DNA of 64,000 bases from Gallibacterium genomosp. 3 (GTDB lineage: Bacteria > Pseudomonadota > Gammaproteobacteria > Enterobacterales > Pasteurellaceae), in the NCBI RefSeq assembly GCF_001678475.1, contig NZ_JTJR01000007.1, positions 18,313-82,312 on the forward strand, given 5' to 3'. Below, one piece after another: positions 35,967 through 46,004 of the stretch. Made by a program: the position numbers and the translations under genes. How positions within the stretch are numbered: the stretch's first letter is position 1; each line of letters begins with the position of its first letter. Below the pieces are notes generated by a model. The model was not told the DNA's origin. It saw only the letters and a program-made list of their open reading frames with translations, and searched no databases.

Positions 35967-36308
35967 ATGGAAACTATTGAAAGAATTAAACAACAACTTA
36001 GTGAAAATCCAATTATTCTTTATATGAAAGGTTCACCAAAATTCCCATCATGTGGTTTTTCTGCGAGAGCAGTAGAAGCAATTATTAATTGCCAAGTGCC
36101 TTTTGGTTATGTGGATATTTTACAACATCCTGATATTCGTGCTGAATTACCAAAATTTGCAAATTGGCCAACATTCCCACAATTATGGGTAGAAGGTGAG
36201 TTAATTGGTGGTTGCGATATTATTCTTGAAATGTTCCAAAAAGGTGAATTACAGCCACTTTTAAAAGAAACTGCAGCAAAATATGCAGATCAAGAACAAC
36301 AAGCATAA
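35967..36308 (+). CDS. grxD: Monothiol glutaredoxin Grx4
   Basis: CGFS-type glutaredoxin that binds and transfers [2Fe-2S] clusters. The active site is SCGFSARAVEAI with the single Cys at residue 30. MKGSPKFPSCGFS and NWPTFPQLWVEGELIGGCDIILEMFQKGEL are the family hallmarks, the latter including the glutathione-binding T-F-P and GGCD. 113 aa, normal. SD TGAGGT precedes the start. A terminator follows. Confidence 0.95.
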   Translation: METIERIKQQLSENPIILYMKGSPKFPSCGFSARAVEAIINCQVPFGYVDILQHPDIRAELPKFANWPTFPQLWVEGELIGGCDIILEMFQKGELQPLLKETAAKYADQEQQA

Positions 36309-36315
36309 TTATGCT

Positions 36316-36348
36316 AAAACAGCCCTCAAACAATGAGGGCTATTTTTT
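36316..36348 (+). terminator. Intrinsic terminator after grxD
   Basis: An 8-bp stem (AGCCCTCA with TGAGGGCT) has a 5-nt loop and a T7 run. It lies between grxD and the histidine phosphatase gene. Confidence 0.87.
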
Positions 36349-36365
36349 TATATTTAGAGGAAACA

Positions 36366-37028
36366 ATGCAGAAAGATCTTACCTTTTATTTTTTACGTCA
36401 TGGTCGGACACAATGGAATGAAACAGGGCTGCTGCAAGGGCAAGGCGATTCACCTTTAACCAGTGAAGGAATTAATGGTGCTTTAGCTGCGGGAGAAGCA
36501 TTAAAAGAGATACCTTTTGTTGCTGCTTATTCAAGTTGTTTACAACGTACAATTGATACTGCAAAACACGTTATTGGAGAACGTGCTATTCCATTATTCC
36601 AACATCAGGGATTGAATGAACAATTTTTTGGTCAATGGGAAGGAATTAAGATTGATACTATTCGTCATACCGAGGCGTTTCAAAATTTAGTTAAGTATCC
36701 TGAAATTTATGATCAAAATATTGAGCAATATAACCAAGGAGAACCTTTTTCTGCATTAGCAGCACGTGCGTGGCAAGCAGTACAAGATATTATTCAAATT
36801 CATGATCAAGGTAATATTTTAGTCGTTTCTCACGGGCATACATTAAGATTATTACTTGCATTATTGGGTGGCTATACATGGCAAACACATCGAGAACCCG
36901 GTGTGAGTGAAAGTTTGATTAATTGTAGTATTAGTGTAGTACGTTATCAGCAAAATGCAGAACAGCGAAGTTTTCAGATTGAGCGTAAAAATGATACGTC
37001 TCATTTAGCCGTAGCAATTCCTTTATAA
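36366..37028 (+). CDS. Histidine phosphatase family protein (GpmB/CobC-like)
   Basis: A 220-aa cytoplasmic phosphatase of the phosphoglycerate-mutase-like superfamily. The catalytic phosphohistidine motif is FYFLRHGRTQWNETGLLQGQGDSPLT (RHG near residue 11). YSSCLQRTIDTAKHVI supplies the second Arg, LNEQFFGQWEG the Glu, and LVVSHGHTLRLLLAL the second His. It is probably a broad-substrate or nucleotide/sugar phosphatase rather than a glycolytic mutase. The ATG at 36366 with AGAGGAAA upstream is chosen; the frame is open to 36333 through the grxD terminator. Confidence 0.85.
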   Translation: MQKDLTFYFLRHGRTQWNETGLLQGQGDSPLTSEGINGALAAGEALKEIPFVAAYSSCLQRTIDTAKHVIGERAIPLFQHQGLNEQFFGQWEGIKIDTIRHTEAFQNLVKYPEIYDQNIEQYNQGEPFSALAARAWQAVQDIIQIHDQGNILVVSHGHTLRLLLALLGGYTWQTHREPGVSESLINCSISVVRYQQNAEQRSFQIERKNDTSHLAVAIPL

Positions 37029-37030
37029 AT

Positions 37031-37364
37031 GGTCTGAGGCGCAGACCTAGTTCTAGGTGATACTAAATTTAGATGTATATTTTGCACGCTGGTTGAGGAA
37101 ATCTAAATCAACAAGTGTGCGAGGGTTTGCATTATTCGCTTCGCTTACCCTTCAGGCTGTTGCTTTCAGCAACCTTCAACGCTTTGCGTTGTCTTTTGCC
37201 TTCTTTTCTTTGCAAACTCAATGACAAAAAGCGTAGCTTTTTGAACGTTGCTTGCAACGGCTCGTTAGAGGGAGCAAGCTTGCTTGCGAATAAAAGAAGG
37301 TCGTTCTTTAGGGCGAAATCTAAATGCTAATTAGAACAAAAATATCTAAAAAATATTAAATAGA
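37031..37364. repeat. Dispersed intergenic repeat, copy B (nested hairpins)
   Basis: This element fills the gap between convergent gene ends and runs in the opposite orientation to copy A. Shared blocks are 37112-37126 (CAAGTGTGCGAGGGT, identical to 26259-26273 reversed), 37300-37326 (the GGGCGAAATCTAAATG block) and 37349-37364 (reverse of TCTATTTAATATTTTT). Its interior differs from copy A and carries at least five short perfect hairpins: 37159-37173, 37177-37191, 37225-37243, 37246-37259 and 37273-37284. A GGTCTG/CAGACC hairpin lies at 37031-37047, just after the phosphatase gene. Frames across it are not genes. Confidence 0.75.
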
Positions 37365-37402
37365 CTTTATTACCAAACTGCCAAATCTATTTTTAATAGA
37401 TT

Positions 37403-38044
37403 TTATTTCATTTCTAGCAAGCTTCTATATGCTTGCACCACAATTTGCCAGCCACTTCTAAAAATAAACAAACTTAATAATGCACTAGCCACAATATCTA
37501 CCCAACTGATTGCCCACAGCCAAGCACTTAATCCTGCAATAATCGCAATCACAGAGCCTAAAGCATCAGCTAGAACGTGTAAGTAAGCAGCTTTTAAGTT
37601 TAGATTATTTAAATCACTACGTAACATTAAAAAAGCAACAATCATATTTACTACTAAACCGATTACGGCAACAGATAACATTGGTAGAGCTTCTATGACT
37701 AATGGATGTTGCCAGCGTTGTACAGCTTCAAATAAGATAACTATTGCAACGACTAACAGAGAAACACCATTCAAAATAGCGAATCCTTTTTGCATTCTTG
37801 CGGATAAAAAGAGAGAAATTAATGCTAATAGTAAGGCAAAACTATCATTTGCCATATGCCCCGCATCGGCGAGTAACGCTAAACTATGAAAAGCATAACC
37901 TGCCCAAAACTCGATTAACATAAAACCCGAAATTAAGGCAAAACTGAAAAATAAAATCAGCTTATTGTCAGTATGTGGATGATCATGGTGATGGTGAGTG
38001 TGAGAAGATTTTTCTGATGTCATAGGATCAACGGAATGGCACAT
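37403..38044 (-). CDS. Cation diffusion facilitator (CDF) family efflux protein, short form
   Basis: A 213-aa inner-membrane divalent-cation exporter of the CDF family (CzcD/ZitB-like). A His-rich N-terminus (HTHHHHDHPHTD) is followed by six hydrophobic helices. The zinc-site motifs are HSLALLADAGHMANDS in helix 2 and HVLADALGSV in helix 5. Most family members have an extra 80-100 residue cytoplasmic C-terminal domain; here the protein stops right after helix 6 (RSGWQIVVQAYRSLLEMK). Whether this is a natural short form or a truncation next to repeat copy B is unclear. The second Met (MTSEKSSHTH) is an alternative start. Confidence 0.85.
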   Translation of the reverse strand: MCHSVDPMTSEKSSHTHHHHDHPHTDNKLILFFSFALISGFMLIEFWAGYAFHSLALLADAGHMANDSFALLLALISLFLSARMQKGFAILNGVSLLVVAIVILFEAVQRWQHPLVIEALPMLSVAVIGLVVNMIVAFLMLRSDLNNLNLKAAYLHVLADALGSVIAIIAGLSAWLWAISWVDIVASALLSLFIFRSGWQIVVQAYRSLLEMK

Positions 38045-38143
38045 AATAATTTATACATTGGATTAAATGATAAATGGATAATAAAGGTTACTGTTGGAGG
38101 AAGTCAAGGATTAATTTATAAAAATAAAAGAGAGAGGAAAGAT

Positions 38144-38220
<77 letters not shown>

Positions 38221-38415
38221 TCAGATGTGCGTAACTATACTCGCTTTTTTCGTTTTTGCAAGATTTTTTTAAATTTTAAAGTTTTTTTGATAAAAAAATA
38301 ATCATTAACGAAATTAAAACGAACATTTCACAGAAATTTCAGCAAGCAAGTCATAAAATTGTTATCATTATCTCCATTTTGACATTCAATTCATTGTGCA
38401 AGTTTAGAGGTTTTA

Positions 38416-39516
38416 TTGTTGTCCATGAGAAAAATGAAAAAATTTGCTGCTGTTGCGGCGGCAATATTAGTTTTAGCAGGTTGTTCTTCATCTAATCATT
38501 CCTCATCAACGATTTCAGAACGTTCATTACACGAACAATTAGGGGCAGTCTATCAAGGACGCAGCTATATGCGGATGCCATTAACGCCAGTGGGAATGGT
38601 AGAAAATCAAAGTGCAGTGGTGAACCAAGGCGATTTTTTGACTCAACTGAGTATTATTGCCGATGTTTCTCCACGATTGAGTGCTAATTTCCGTAGTACC
38701 TATGACAAAATTACCAGTTGGGTATTAGCAGGAGCAGATGTATCGCAGCTTAATAACTTTGGTATTGGTATTCAAAAAATGGCAGGAGAAGATGGTTTCC
38801 AAAATGTGTTGATGACAGGTTATTACTCACCGGTTATTCATGCACGTCACAGCCCACAAGGTAAATATCAGCATCCTATTTATGCAATGCCACGTTACAA
38901 ACGTTTTTCCAGAGCACAAATTTATGCTGGCGCTTTAAAAGGTAAAGGTTTAGAGCTTGCTTATAGTGATTCGATGTTAGATAACTTCTTACTCGGAGTA
39001 CAGGGCAGTGGTTATATTGATTTTGGTAACAATGATCTCACCTATTTTGCTTATGCGGGACAAAATGGTTTTCCTTATACTAGTGTTGGACGACTATTGG
39101 TTGAAGATGGGGAAATTGAAAAAGAAAAAATGTCAGTACAAACGATTAAAGATTGGGCTAATCGTAATCCAAGCCATTTGCAAGGGTTATTAGAACGTAA
39201 TGCATCTTATGTTTTCTTCAAAAATGTACCTAACGGCAAAGTAAAAGGATCTGCTGGTGTGCCATTAGTGCCATTAGCTTCAGTTGCTTCTGATCGTAGT
39301 TTAATTCCATCTGGAACCGTGTTGCTAGTTGAAATGCCTGAAATTGACGATGTTGGGAATTGGAAAGGAACGCATCAATTACGCTTAATGGTAGCATTAG
39401 ATGTAGGTGGTGCAGTAAAAGGACAACATTTTGACCTTTATCAGGGGATCGGTGAACGTGCTGGTCATGTAGCAGGATTATTAAAACATTATGGACGTGT
39501 TTGGGTATTAAATTAA
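38416..39516 (+). CDS. mltA: Membrane-bound lytic murein transglycosylase A
   Basis: Outer-membrane lipoprotein that cleaves peptidoglycan glycan strands with formation of anhydro-muropeptides. The lipobox is LVLAGC (about 23 residues in). The MltA domain shows LMTGYYSPVIHARHSPQGKYQHPIYAMP and ELAYSDSMLDNFLLGVQGSGYIDF. The C-terminal 3D domain shows SDRSLIPSGTVLLVEMP and LRLMVALDVGGAVKGQHFDLYQGIGERAGHVAG, with the catalytic Asp. Start choice: a TTG at 38416 lies 5 nt after AGAGG, while the first ATG (38425) is 14 nt away. The ATG start remains possible. About 366 aa. Confidence 0.93.
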   Translation: MLSMRKMKKFAAVAAAILVLAGCSSSNHSSSTISERSLHEQLGAVYQGRSYMRMPLTPVGMVENQSAVVNQGDFLTQLSIIADVSPRLSANFRSTYDKITSWVLAGADVSQLNNFGIGIQKMAGEDGFQNVLMTGYYSPVIHARHSPQGKYQHPIYAMPRYKRFSRAQIYAGALKGKGLELAYSDSMLDNFLLGVQGSGYIDFGNNDLTYFAYAGQNGFPYTSVGRLLVEDGEIEKEKMSVQTIKDWANRNPSHLQGLLERNASYVFFKNVPNGKVKGSAGVPLVPLASVASDRSLIPSGTVLLVEMPEIDDVGNWKGTHQLRLMVALDVGGAVKGQHFDLYQGIGERAGHVAGLLKHYGRVWVLN

Positions 39517-39520
39517 ACAT

Positions 39521-40294
39521 ATGGCACGAGTAGATAATTTTGAACAACGTTTTGGTGGGATTGGGCGTCTTTACGGTGAGGACGCCTTACAACGCTTGCG
39601 TGAAGCCCATATTTGTGTAATTGGTATTGGTGGCGTTGGCTCTTGGGTCGTGGAAGCATTAGCGCGTTCAGGCGTGGGAAAATTAACCTTAATTGATATG
39701 GACGATATTTGTGTAACCAATGTAAATCGTCAAATTCATGCGACCACAGAGAATATTGGTGCATTAAAAACAGAGGTAATGCAGCAGCGTGTATTGTCAA
39801 TTAACCCAAATGCACAAGTAGAAATTATTGATGACTTTTTAACAACAGAAAATATTGCAGAGTATCTATTACGAGGCTATGACTATGTGATCGATGCGAT
39901 TGATAGCGTTAAAGTAAAAGCGGCTTTATTAGCTTTTTGTAAGCGCCATAAGATAAAAGTCATTACCACAGGCGGTGCAGGTGGACAAACCGATCCAAGC
40001 CAAATTCAAATTAAAGATTTAAGTAAAACGATTCAAGATCCATTAGCAGCAAAAGTGCGTTATCTATTACGAAAACAGTATGGTTTTACCGATAATCCGC
40101 TGCGTAAGTTTGGGATCGATTGTGTGTTTTCTACTCAACCTCTGATATTTCCTAAAATGAGTGGTGAATGTTCAACTTCGGCTACGATGAATTGTAGTAA
40201 TGGTTTTGGTGCTGCAACTATGGTGACTGCAACCTTTGGTTTTTTTGCTGCTGCACGTGTAGTCGAAAAATTATTACAAAAGAAAACAGGCTAA
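39521..40294 (+). CDS. tcdA: tRNA threonylcarbamoyladenosine dehydratase TcdA (CsdL)
   Basis: E1-like ATP-dependent enzyme that cyclises t6A37 to ct6A37 in tRNAs. The N-terminal RFGGIGRLYGEDALQRLREAHICVIGIGGVGSWVVEALARSGVGKLTLIDMDDI contains the nucleotide-binding glycine loop. NVNRQIHATTENIGALKTEVM and VIDAIDSVKVKAALLAFC follow, and a Cys pair lies near the C-terminus (GECSTSATMNCSNGFGAA). The 257 aa length is normal. It works with CsdA-CsdE, encoded at 3.5-5.2 kb in this window. Starts 4 bp after mltA. Confidence 0.93.
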   Translation: MARVDNFEQRFGGIGRLYGEDALQRLREAHICVIGIGGVGSWVVEALARSGVGKLTLIDMDDICVTNVNRQIHATTENIGALKTEVMQQRVLSINPNAQVEIIDDFLTTENIAEYLLRGYDYVIDAIDSVKVKAALLAFCKRHKIKVITTGGAGGQTDPSQIQIKDLSKTIQDPLAAKVRYLLRKQYGFTDNPLRKFGIDCVFSTQPLIFPKMSGECSTSATMNCSNGFGAATMVTATFGFFAAARVVEKLLQKKTG

Positions 40295-40339
40295 TTTGCT
40301 ATAATTTTCCGCAATTTTTTCCAGAAATTTGACCAAAAT

Positions 40340-42472
40340 ATGAATCAATTATTTGCTACCACAGCACGTGGTTTTGAAGAGTTACTAAAAACAGAATTAG
40401 AAAAATTAGGCGCAAGCCAATGTAAGATTGCACAAGGCGGTGTGCATTATCACGCAGATGATGAAACATTATATCGCACACTATTGTGGAGTCGCCTTAG
40501 TTCTCGCATTTTATACCCATTATTTAGCAGCAAAGTCTATGATGATGCAGATCTTTATACCGCCGTTGTTAATTTTGCTTGGCAACAACATTTTTCTGCG
40601 GATGATCGTTTTGTGGTGGATTTTAGTGGAACAAACCAAGCAATCCGCCATACTCAATATGGTGCCATGCGAGTTAAAGATGGCATTGTCGATTATTTCA
40701 CGCGCCATGGTCAAGCCCGTCCACAAGTTGATAAAGATTATCCAGATATCCGCCTAAATGTGTACTTGAATCGTGAAGAGTTGAATGTATCGTTAGATCT
40801 GAGTGGTGAAGCATTACATATGCGAGGATATCGCAGTGATACAGGCGCAGCACCATTACGGGAAACATTAGCTGCTGCCATTATTATTCGCTCAGGTTGG
40901 AAATTTGGTACACCATTAGTGGATCCAATGTGTGGCTCAGGAACATTATTAATTGAAGCTGTACAAATGGAAGCAAACATTGCACCACAATTAAATCGCT
41001 TGCATTGGGGCTTTAATCGCTGGAAAAAACATCAACAAGCAGTATGGCAAAAAGTTAAATCTGAAGCGTTAGTACAAGCAGAACAAGGCAAGCAACAATG
41101 CACAGCCCATTTCTTTGGACTGGATCGTGATCATCGTGTATTAGAGAAAGCAAAACAGAATGCAGAAAATGCTGGTGTAGGGCATTTAATCATATTTAAA
41201 GCGGCTGATATTGCTACTTTGACCCCACCAACAACAGAAGTAGGTACTGTTGTTTGTAATCCGCCATATGGTGAACGTTTAGGGGCAACACCGACGTTAA
41301 TTGCTTTATATTCAGTATTTGGCAGACGTTTAAAACAATATTTTGCACATTGGCAAGCTTCCATTTTTAGTAGCGAATTAAGTTTATTAGATTGTTTACG
41401 CTTACGTTCTTCACGCCAATTCAAAGCTAAAAATGGACCATTAGATTGTATCCAAAAAAATTATTTGATTAGTGAACTTCCAGAAACGGCAAGACAAAAT
41501 GAAGATACTGGACTTCAATTTAATGCTAATAATGCAGCGCCTGATTTTGCTAATCGTTTGAATAAAAATATTAAGAAGATTGAAAAATGGGCGAAGCAAC
41601 AAGGGATTGATGCGTATCGTTTGTATGATGCAGATTTACCTGAATATAACCTTGCTGTTGACCGTTATGCTGATCATATCGTGGTACAAGAATATGCAGC
41701 ACCAAAAAATATTGATCCGCAAAAAGCACGTCAGCGTTTATTGGACGCTGTGACCTCAACACTAGCAGTAACAGGCGTTGAAAGTGATAAGTTAGTGTTA
41801 AAAGTGCGTCAAAAACAAAAAGGAAATAATCAGTATGAAAAATTAGCCAATAAAGGCAATTACTTTTTTGTGCATGAGTATGGCGCAAAATTGTGGGTAA
41901 ATCTTACAGATTATCTGGATACTGGTTTATTTTTGGATCACCGTTTAACCCGTAAAATGGTTGGAGAAATGGCAAAAGGAAAAGATTTTTTAAATCTGTT
42001 CTCTTACACAGGATCTTGTACTGTTCATGCCATTTTAGGTGGGGCAAAATCGAGTACCACAGTAGATATGTCAAATACTTATCTAAACTGGGCAGAGCAA
42101 AATTTTATCCTCAATAATATTAAAGGAAGACAACATAAATTAATTCAGGCAGATTGCTTGCAATGGCTAGAAAACGCTAAAGGGCAATATGATTTAATTT
42201 TTGTTGATCCACCTACTTTTTCAAATTCTAAGCGTATGGAAAATAGTTGGGATGTACAACGCGATCATCTCTTACTATTACAGAAATTAAGTAAACTGTT
42301 ACGTCGTCACGGAACGATAATTTTTTCCAATAATAAGCGTGGTTTCAAAATGGATTTAGCTGGCTTAGAACAGTTAGGTTTACAAGCTGAGAATATTTCA
42401 GCACAAACCTTACCACAGGATTTCCAGCGTAATCCTCATATACATAATTGTTGGCGAATTACCTTTAAATAA
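40340..42472 (+). CDS. rlmL: Bifunctional 23S rRNA methyltransferase RlmKL (m7G2069, m2G2445)
   Basis: A fused two-enzyme methyltransferase of 710 aa. The N-terminal THUMP region (about residues 45-155) and RlmL domain show [22 protein letters not shown] (SAM site, about 194) and [14 protein letters not shown] (catalytic NPPY, about 305). The C-terminal RlmK half shows [41 protein letters not shown] and [17 protein letters not shown]. Length and order match E. coli RlmKL. It begins 45 bp after tcdA and precedes mfd by 43 bp. Confidence 0.95.
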   Translation: MNQLFATTARGFEELLKTELEKLGASQCKIAQGGVHYHADDETLYRTLLWSRLSSRILYPLFSSKVYDDADLYTAVVNFAWQQHFSADDRFVVDFSGTNQAIRHTQYGAMRVKDGIVDYFTRHGQARPQVDKDYPDIRLNVYLNREELNVSLDLSGEALHMRGYRSDTGAAPLRETLAAAIIIRSGWKFGTPLVDPMCGSGTLLIEAVQMEANIAPQLNRLHWGFNRWKKHQQAVWQKVKSEALVQAEQGKQQCTAHFFGLDRDHRVLEKAKQNAENAGVGHLIIFKAADIATLTPPTTEVGTVVCNPPYGERLGATPTLIALYSVFGRRLKQYFAHWQASIFSSELSLLDCLRLRSSRQFKAKNGPLDCIQKNYLISELPETARQNEDTGLQFNANNAAPDFANRLNKNIKKIEKWAKQQGIDAYRLYDADLPEYNLAVDRYADHIVVQEYAAPKNIDPQKARQRLLDAVTSTLAVTGVESDKLVLKVRQKQKGNNQYEKLANKGNYFFVHEYGAKLWVNLTDYLDTGLFLDHRLTRKMVGEMAKGKDFLNLFSYTGSCTVHAILGGAKSSTTVDMSNTYLNWAEQNFILNNIKGRQHKLIQADCLQWLENAKGQYDLIFVDPPTFSNSKRMENSWDVQRDHLLLLQKLSKLLRRHGTIIFSNNKRGFKMDLAGLEQLGLQAENISAQTLPQDFQRNPHIHNCWRITFK

Positions 42473-42515
42473 ATAGCAAACAGCAGAGTTGTGAATACAA
42501 ATATAAAGTAACGTT

Positions 42516-45500
42516 ATGAAGTTTTTTAATCTTAATCTGGCAAAAAAAGCGAACGATCATAAATATATTGGTAATGTCATTGCAGATAGTCGTGTATTAG
42601 TCATTGCCGAGGTTGCACAGCAACATCAAGGTGTTACTGTTGTCGTTACTCCAGATATGCGACAAGCGAATCATCTTGCAGAAAGTTTAAGACAATTTTC
42701 ATTACCGGCAGAAATTTTCTCGGATTGGGAAACTCTGCCTTATGATACGTTTTCGCCACACCAAGAGATTATTTCTACTAGATTAAGTACGTTATTTCAT
42801 TTACAACAGACAAAACAAGGTATTTTTATTTTACCAATTAGTACCTTAATGCAACGTGTTTGTCCGCCAAGTTATTTAGCGCAAAATGTTTTTTTAATCA
42901 AAAAAGGGCAACAATGTGATCTGGAGCAGTTGCGTTTGCAACTAAATAAAGCAGGGTATCGTGCAGTTGATCAAGTGTTTGAACACGGCGAATATTCCGT
43001 ACGTGGGGCATTGTTAGATCTTTTCCCGATGGGAAGTCATCTTCCTTATCGTTTAGATTTCTTTGATGATGAAATTGATTCTATTCGGACCTTTGATGTA
43101 GATACACAACGGACGATAGCAGAAATTCAGCAAATTAATTTATTGCCAGCACATGAATTTCCGATAGATGAAAAAGGTATTGAGTTTTTCCGTACTAATT
43201 TTCGCGAAACTTTTGGTGAGATTCGCCGTGATCCAGAGCATATTTATCAGCAAATTAGTAAAGGAACGCTATTTGCTGGAATTGAATATTGGCAGCCACT
43301 CTTTTTTGAACAAATGGCGACTTTCTTTGATTATGTACCAATCAATACGCTATTTATTACTGATGAGAAAATCCAACAATATGGCGAAACTTTTTTCCGT
43401 GATGCACAGTTGCGCTATGAAAACCAAAAAGTTGATCCAATGCGTCCATTGCTTGCACCAGCAACTTTATGGCTACGTCCAGATAGCGTCAATCAGTATC
43501 TCAAAGATTACCCACGATTAACCTTAACGGAAGCAGTATTAGATCAACAAGCACGCAATCAAAATCTTAGCGTCAGTAAACTACCAGAATTAACGATCAA
43601 TGCGCAGCAAAAAGAACCGTTAAAAATGTTGCGTCAATTTATCGAAAATTTTGCAGAACCTATTGTTTTTTCAGTAGAAAGTGAAGGGCGACGAGAAACC
43701 TTACTTTCATTATTAAAACCATTAAAAATTAAGCCGACACCAATTCAGCAATTATCTGAAGCAAATCAGCAACGTTTTAGTTTAATGATTGGAGCAATGG
43801 AAAGAGGCTTTATTGTTGATCAGCAGTTTGCTTTTATTTGTGAAACAGATTTTCTTGGCGAAAAGGTGCAAACTCGTCAGCGCCAGCAACAAAAAAATGT
43901 GAATCCAGATGCGCTAATTCGTAACTTAGCAGAATTAAAAATTGGTCAACCTGTGGTGCATTTAGAGCATGGTGTTGGGCGTTATGATGGCTTAACTACG
44001 TTAGAAACGGGCGGAATGTTAGCCGAATATTTAGTGTTGCGTTATGCAGATGATGCGAAATTGTATGTTCCTGTTTCATCATTACATTTAATTAGTCGTT
44101 ATGTTGGTGGCGGAGAAGAAAATGCACCATTACATAAATTAGGCAGTGAAGCATGGGTTAAATCTCGTCAAAAAGCAGCAGAGAAAATCCGTGATGTAGC
44201 CGCAGAATTACTGGATGTTTATGCGAAGCGAGAATCTCGACCAGGTTTTGCATTTAAGTACGATCGTGAGGAGTTTCAACAATTTGTTGCGACTTTCCCA
44301 TTTGAGGAAACTTATGATCAACAAATGGCAATTAATGCGGTTATTAGCGATATGTGCCAAGCCAAACCAATGGATCGTTTAGTTTGTGGTGATGTTGGAT
44401 TTGGTAAAACTGAAGTAGCAATGCGAGCTGCATTTTTAGCGGTTATGAATCAAAAGCAAGTGGCGGTATTAGTACCTACCACACTGTTAGCACAACAACA
44501 TTATGATAATTTCCGTGATCGGTTTGCAAATTTGCCAGTGAATGTTGAGGTATTGTCACGTTTTAAAACAGCTAAAGAACAAAAGAATGTTTTATCTCTT
44601 GTTAAAGAAGGAAAGATAGATATTCTTATTGGAACGCATAAGTTGTTACAGGGTGAAGTTGATTTCCATGATTTAGGTCTGTTAATTATTGATGAAGAGC
44701 ATCGATTTGGGGTAAGACAAAAAGAAAAAATTAAACAATTACGTAGTAATATTGATATTCTCACCCTTACTGCAACCCCAATTCCACGTACACTCAATAT
44801 GGCGATGAATGGTATTCGTGATCTCTCGATTATTTCAACGCCACCGGCGCGCCGTTTAGTGATTAAGACTTTTGTACGCCAACACGATGAACGCATTATT
44901 CGAGAAGCGATATTACGGGAAATCTTACGTGGTGGGCAAGTTTATTACTTACATAATGATGTGGAAACGATTCAAAATTGTGCCGAAAAATTAGCAACTT
45001 TAGTGCCAGAAGCACGTATTGGTATCGGACATGGACAAATGCGAGAACGTGAGTTGGAACGTGTAATGACCGATTTCTATCATCAACGTTTTAATGTTTT
45101 AGTGTGTACAACCATTATCGAAACCGGAATTGATATTCCAAGCGCCAATACGATTATTATTGAACGGGCCGACCACTTTGGTTTAGCACAATTACACCAA
45201 TTACGTGGTCGAGTTGGGCGTTCGCACCATCAAGCTTATGCTTATTTATTAGCTCCACCAGAAAAATTAATGACCAAAGATGCCCGTAAACGATTAGAGG
45301 CGTTAAGTAGCTTAGATAATTTAGGAGCTGGATTTGTGTTGGCGACCCACGACTTAGAAATTCGTGGTGCAGGTGAGTTATTAGGTGATGAACAGAGCGG
45401 ACAGATCGAAACTATCGGTTTTTCATTGTATATGGAGCTGTTAGAAAGTGCGATGAAAGCTCTTAAAGAAGGGAAAGAACCAACTTTAGATGAATTAACG

Positions 45501-45944
45501 CAAGCGCAGGTTGATATTGATTTGCGTATTCCAGCATTGTTGCCAGAAGAGTATCTTGGTGATGTTAATTTACGTCTTTCTTTTTATAAGCGTATTGCTG
45601 GTGCGAAAAACGAAGAAGAATTGTCTGAATTAAAAGTTGAGTTAATCGATCGTTTTGGATTATTACCACAAGCAACGAAGAATTTATTTGAAATTGCGTT
45701 ATTACGTTTACAAGCGAAACCATTGGGAATTCAAAAAATTGAAGCAATGGCAACAGGTGGATTCTTAGAATTTGCACCACACGTAGAACTCGATCCAATG
45801 TTATTCTTGAAGCTGATTCAGCAACAACCGAATGTTTACCGTTTTGATGGTCCATTAAAATTCAGATTTACACAAGATTTTAGCGATACCCAACAACGAT
45901 TAAGCTTTGTGATGGATTTGATTGCAAGAATTGCTGGGAATTGA
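42516..45944 (+). CDS. mfd: Transcription-repair coupling factor Mfd
   Basis: DNA translocase that removes stalled RNA polymerase and recruits UvrA. It has 1142 aa, about the E. coli length. Domains in order are a UvrB-homology region (FSDWETLPYDTFSPHQEIISTRL, about 70-92) and an RNA-polymerase-interacting CarD/RID domain (KIGQPVVHLEHGVGRYDGL, about 478). The SF2 helicase core follows, with DRLVCGDVGFGKTEVAMRAAF (Walker A about 625-635), IDEEHRFGV and TLTATPIPRTL. The TRG motif region is near GRVGRSHHQAYAYLL and the C-terminal autoinhibitory TRCF domain ends the protein. Confidence 0.96.
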   Translation: MKFFNLNLAKKANDHKYIGNVIADSRVLVIAEVAQQHQGVTVVVTPDMRQANHLAESLRQFSLPAEIFSDWETLPYDTFSPHQEIISTRLSTLFHLQQTKQGIFILPISTLMQRVCPPSYLAQNVFLIKKGQQCDLEQLRLQLNKAGYRAVDQVFEHGEYSVRGALLDLFPMGSHLPYRLDFFDDEIDSIRTFDVDTQRTIAEIQQINLLPAHEFPIDEKGIEFFRTNFRETFGEIRRDPEHIYQQISKGTLFAGIEYWQPLFFEQMATFFDYVPINTLFITDEKIQQYGETFFRDAQLRYENQKVDPMRPLLAPATLWLRPDSVNQYLKDYPRLTLTEAVLDQQARNQNLSVSKLPELTINAQQKEPLKMLRQFIENFAEPIVFSVESEGRRETLLSLLKPLKIKPTPIQQLSEANQQRFSLMIGAMERGFIVDQQFAFICETDFLGEKVQTRQRQQQKNVNPDALIRNLAELKIGQPVVHLEHGVGRYDGLTTLETGGMLAEYLVLRYADDAKLYVPVSSLHLISRYVGGGEENAPLHKLGSEAWVKSRQKAAEKIRDVAAELLDVYAKRESRPGFAFKYDREEFQQFVATFPFEETYDQQMAINAVISDMCQAKPMDRLVCGDVGFGKTEVAMRAAFLAVMNQKQVAVLVPTTLLAQQHYDNFRDRFANLPVNVEVLSRFKTAKEQKNVLSLVKEGKIDILIGTHKLLQGEVDFHDLGLLIIDEEHRFGVRQKEKIKQLRSNIDILTLTATPIPRTLNMAMNGIRDLSIISTPPARRLVIKTFVRQHDERIIREAILREILRGGQVYYLHNDVETIQNCAEKLATLVPEARIGIGHGQMRERELERVMTDFYHQRFNVLVCTTIIETGIDIPSANTIIIERADHFGLAQLHQLRGRVGRSHHQAYAYLLAPPEKLMTKDARKRLEALSSLDNLGAGFVLATHDLEIRGAGELLGDEQSGQIETIGFSLYMELLESAMKALKEGKEPTLDELTQAQVDIDLRIPALLPEEYLGDVNLRLSFYKRIAGAKNEEELSELKVELIDRFGLLPQATKNLFEIALLRLQAKPLGIQKIEAMATGGFLEFAPHVELDPMLFLKLIQQQPNVYRFDGPLKFRFTQDFSDTQQRLSFVMDLIARIAGN

Positions 45945-45957
45945 AAAAAGAAAAAGT

Positions 45958-46004
45958 GAACATTATAATTATCAAAATCTTAAAAAATGGTTATTATAAT
46001 GTTC
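45958..46004. promoter_or_regulatory. Perfect inverted repeat over the hipB start (putative operator)
   Basis: GAACATTATAAT (45958-45969) and ATTATAATGTTC (45993-46004) form a 12-bp perfect inverted repeat with a 23-nt spacer. The right arm covers the hipB ATG, and each arm contains a TATAAT hexamer that could serve as a -10 box. This is what an autoregulated antitoxin operator would look like; no binding evidence exists. Confidence 0.6.

Noticed and set aside
37131..37290. CRISPR-like array in the hairpin-rich stretch
   Set aside because: The short inverted repeats differ from one another and are not regularly spaced direct repeats.
37115..37330. 71-codon open frame reading across repeat copy B
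   Set aside because: It is built from the repeat's hairpin sequences, has no SD and its composition (runs of Arg, Phe, Ser) follows from the palindromes. Similar short frames in copy A confirm it is an artefact of the repeat.
39513..39800. Minus-strand His/Leu-rich frame over tcdA
   Set aside because: Classic antisense shadow of a conserved gene, with biased composition and no SD.
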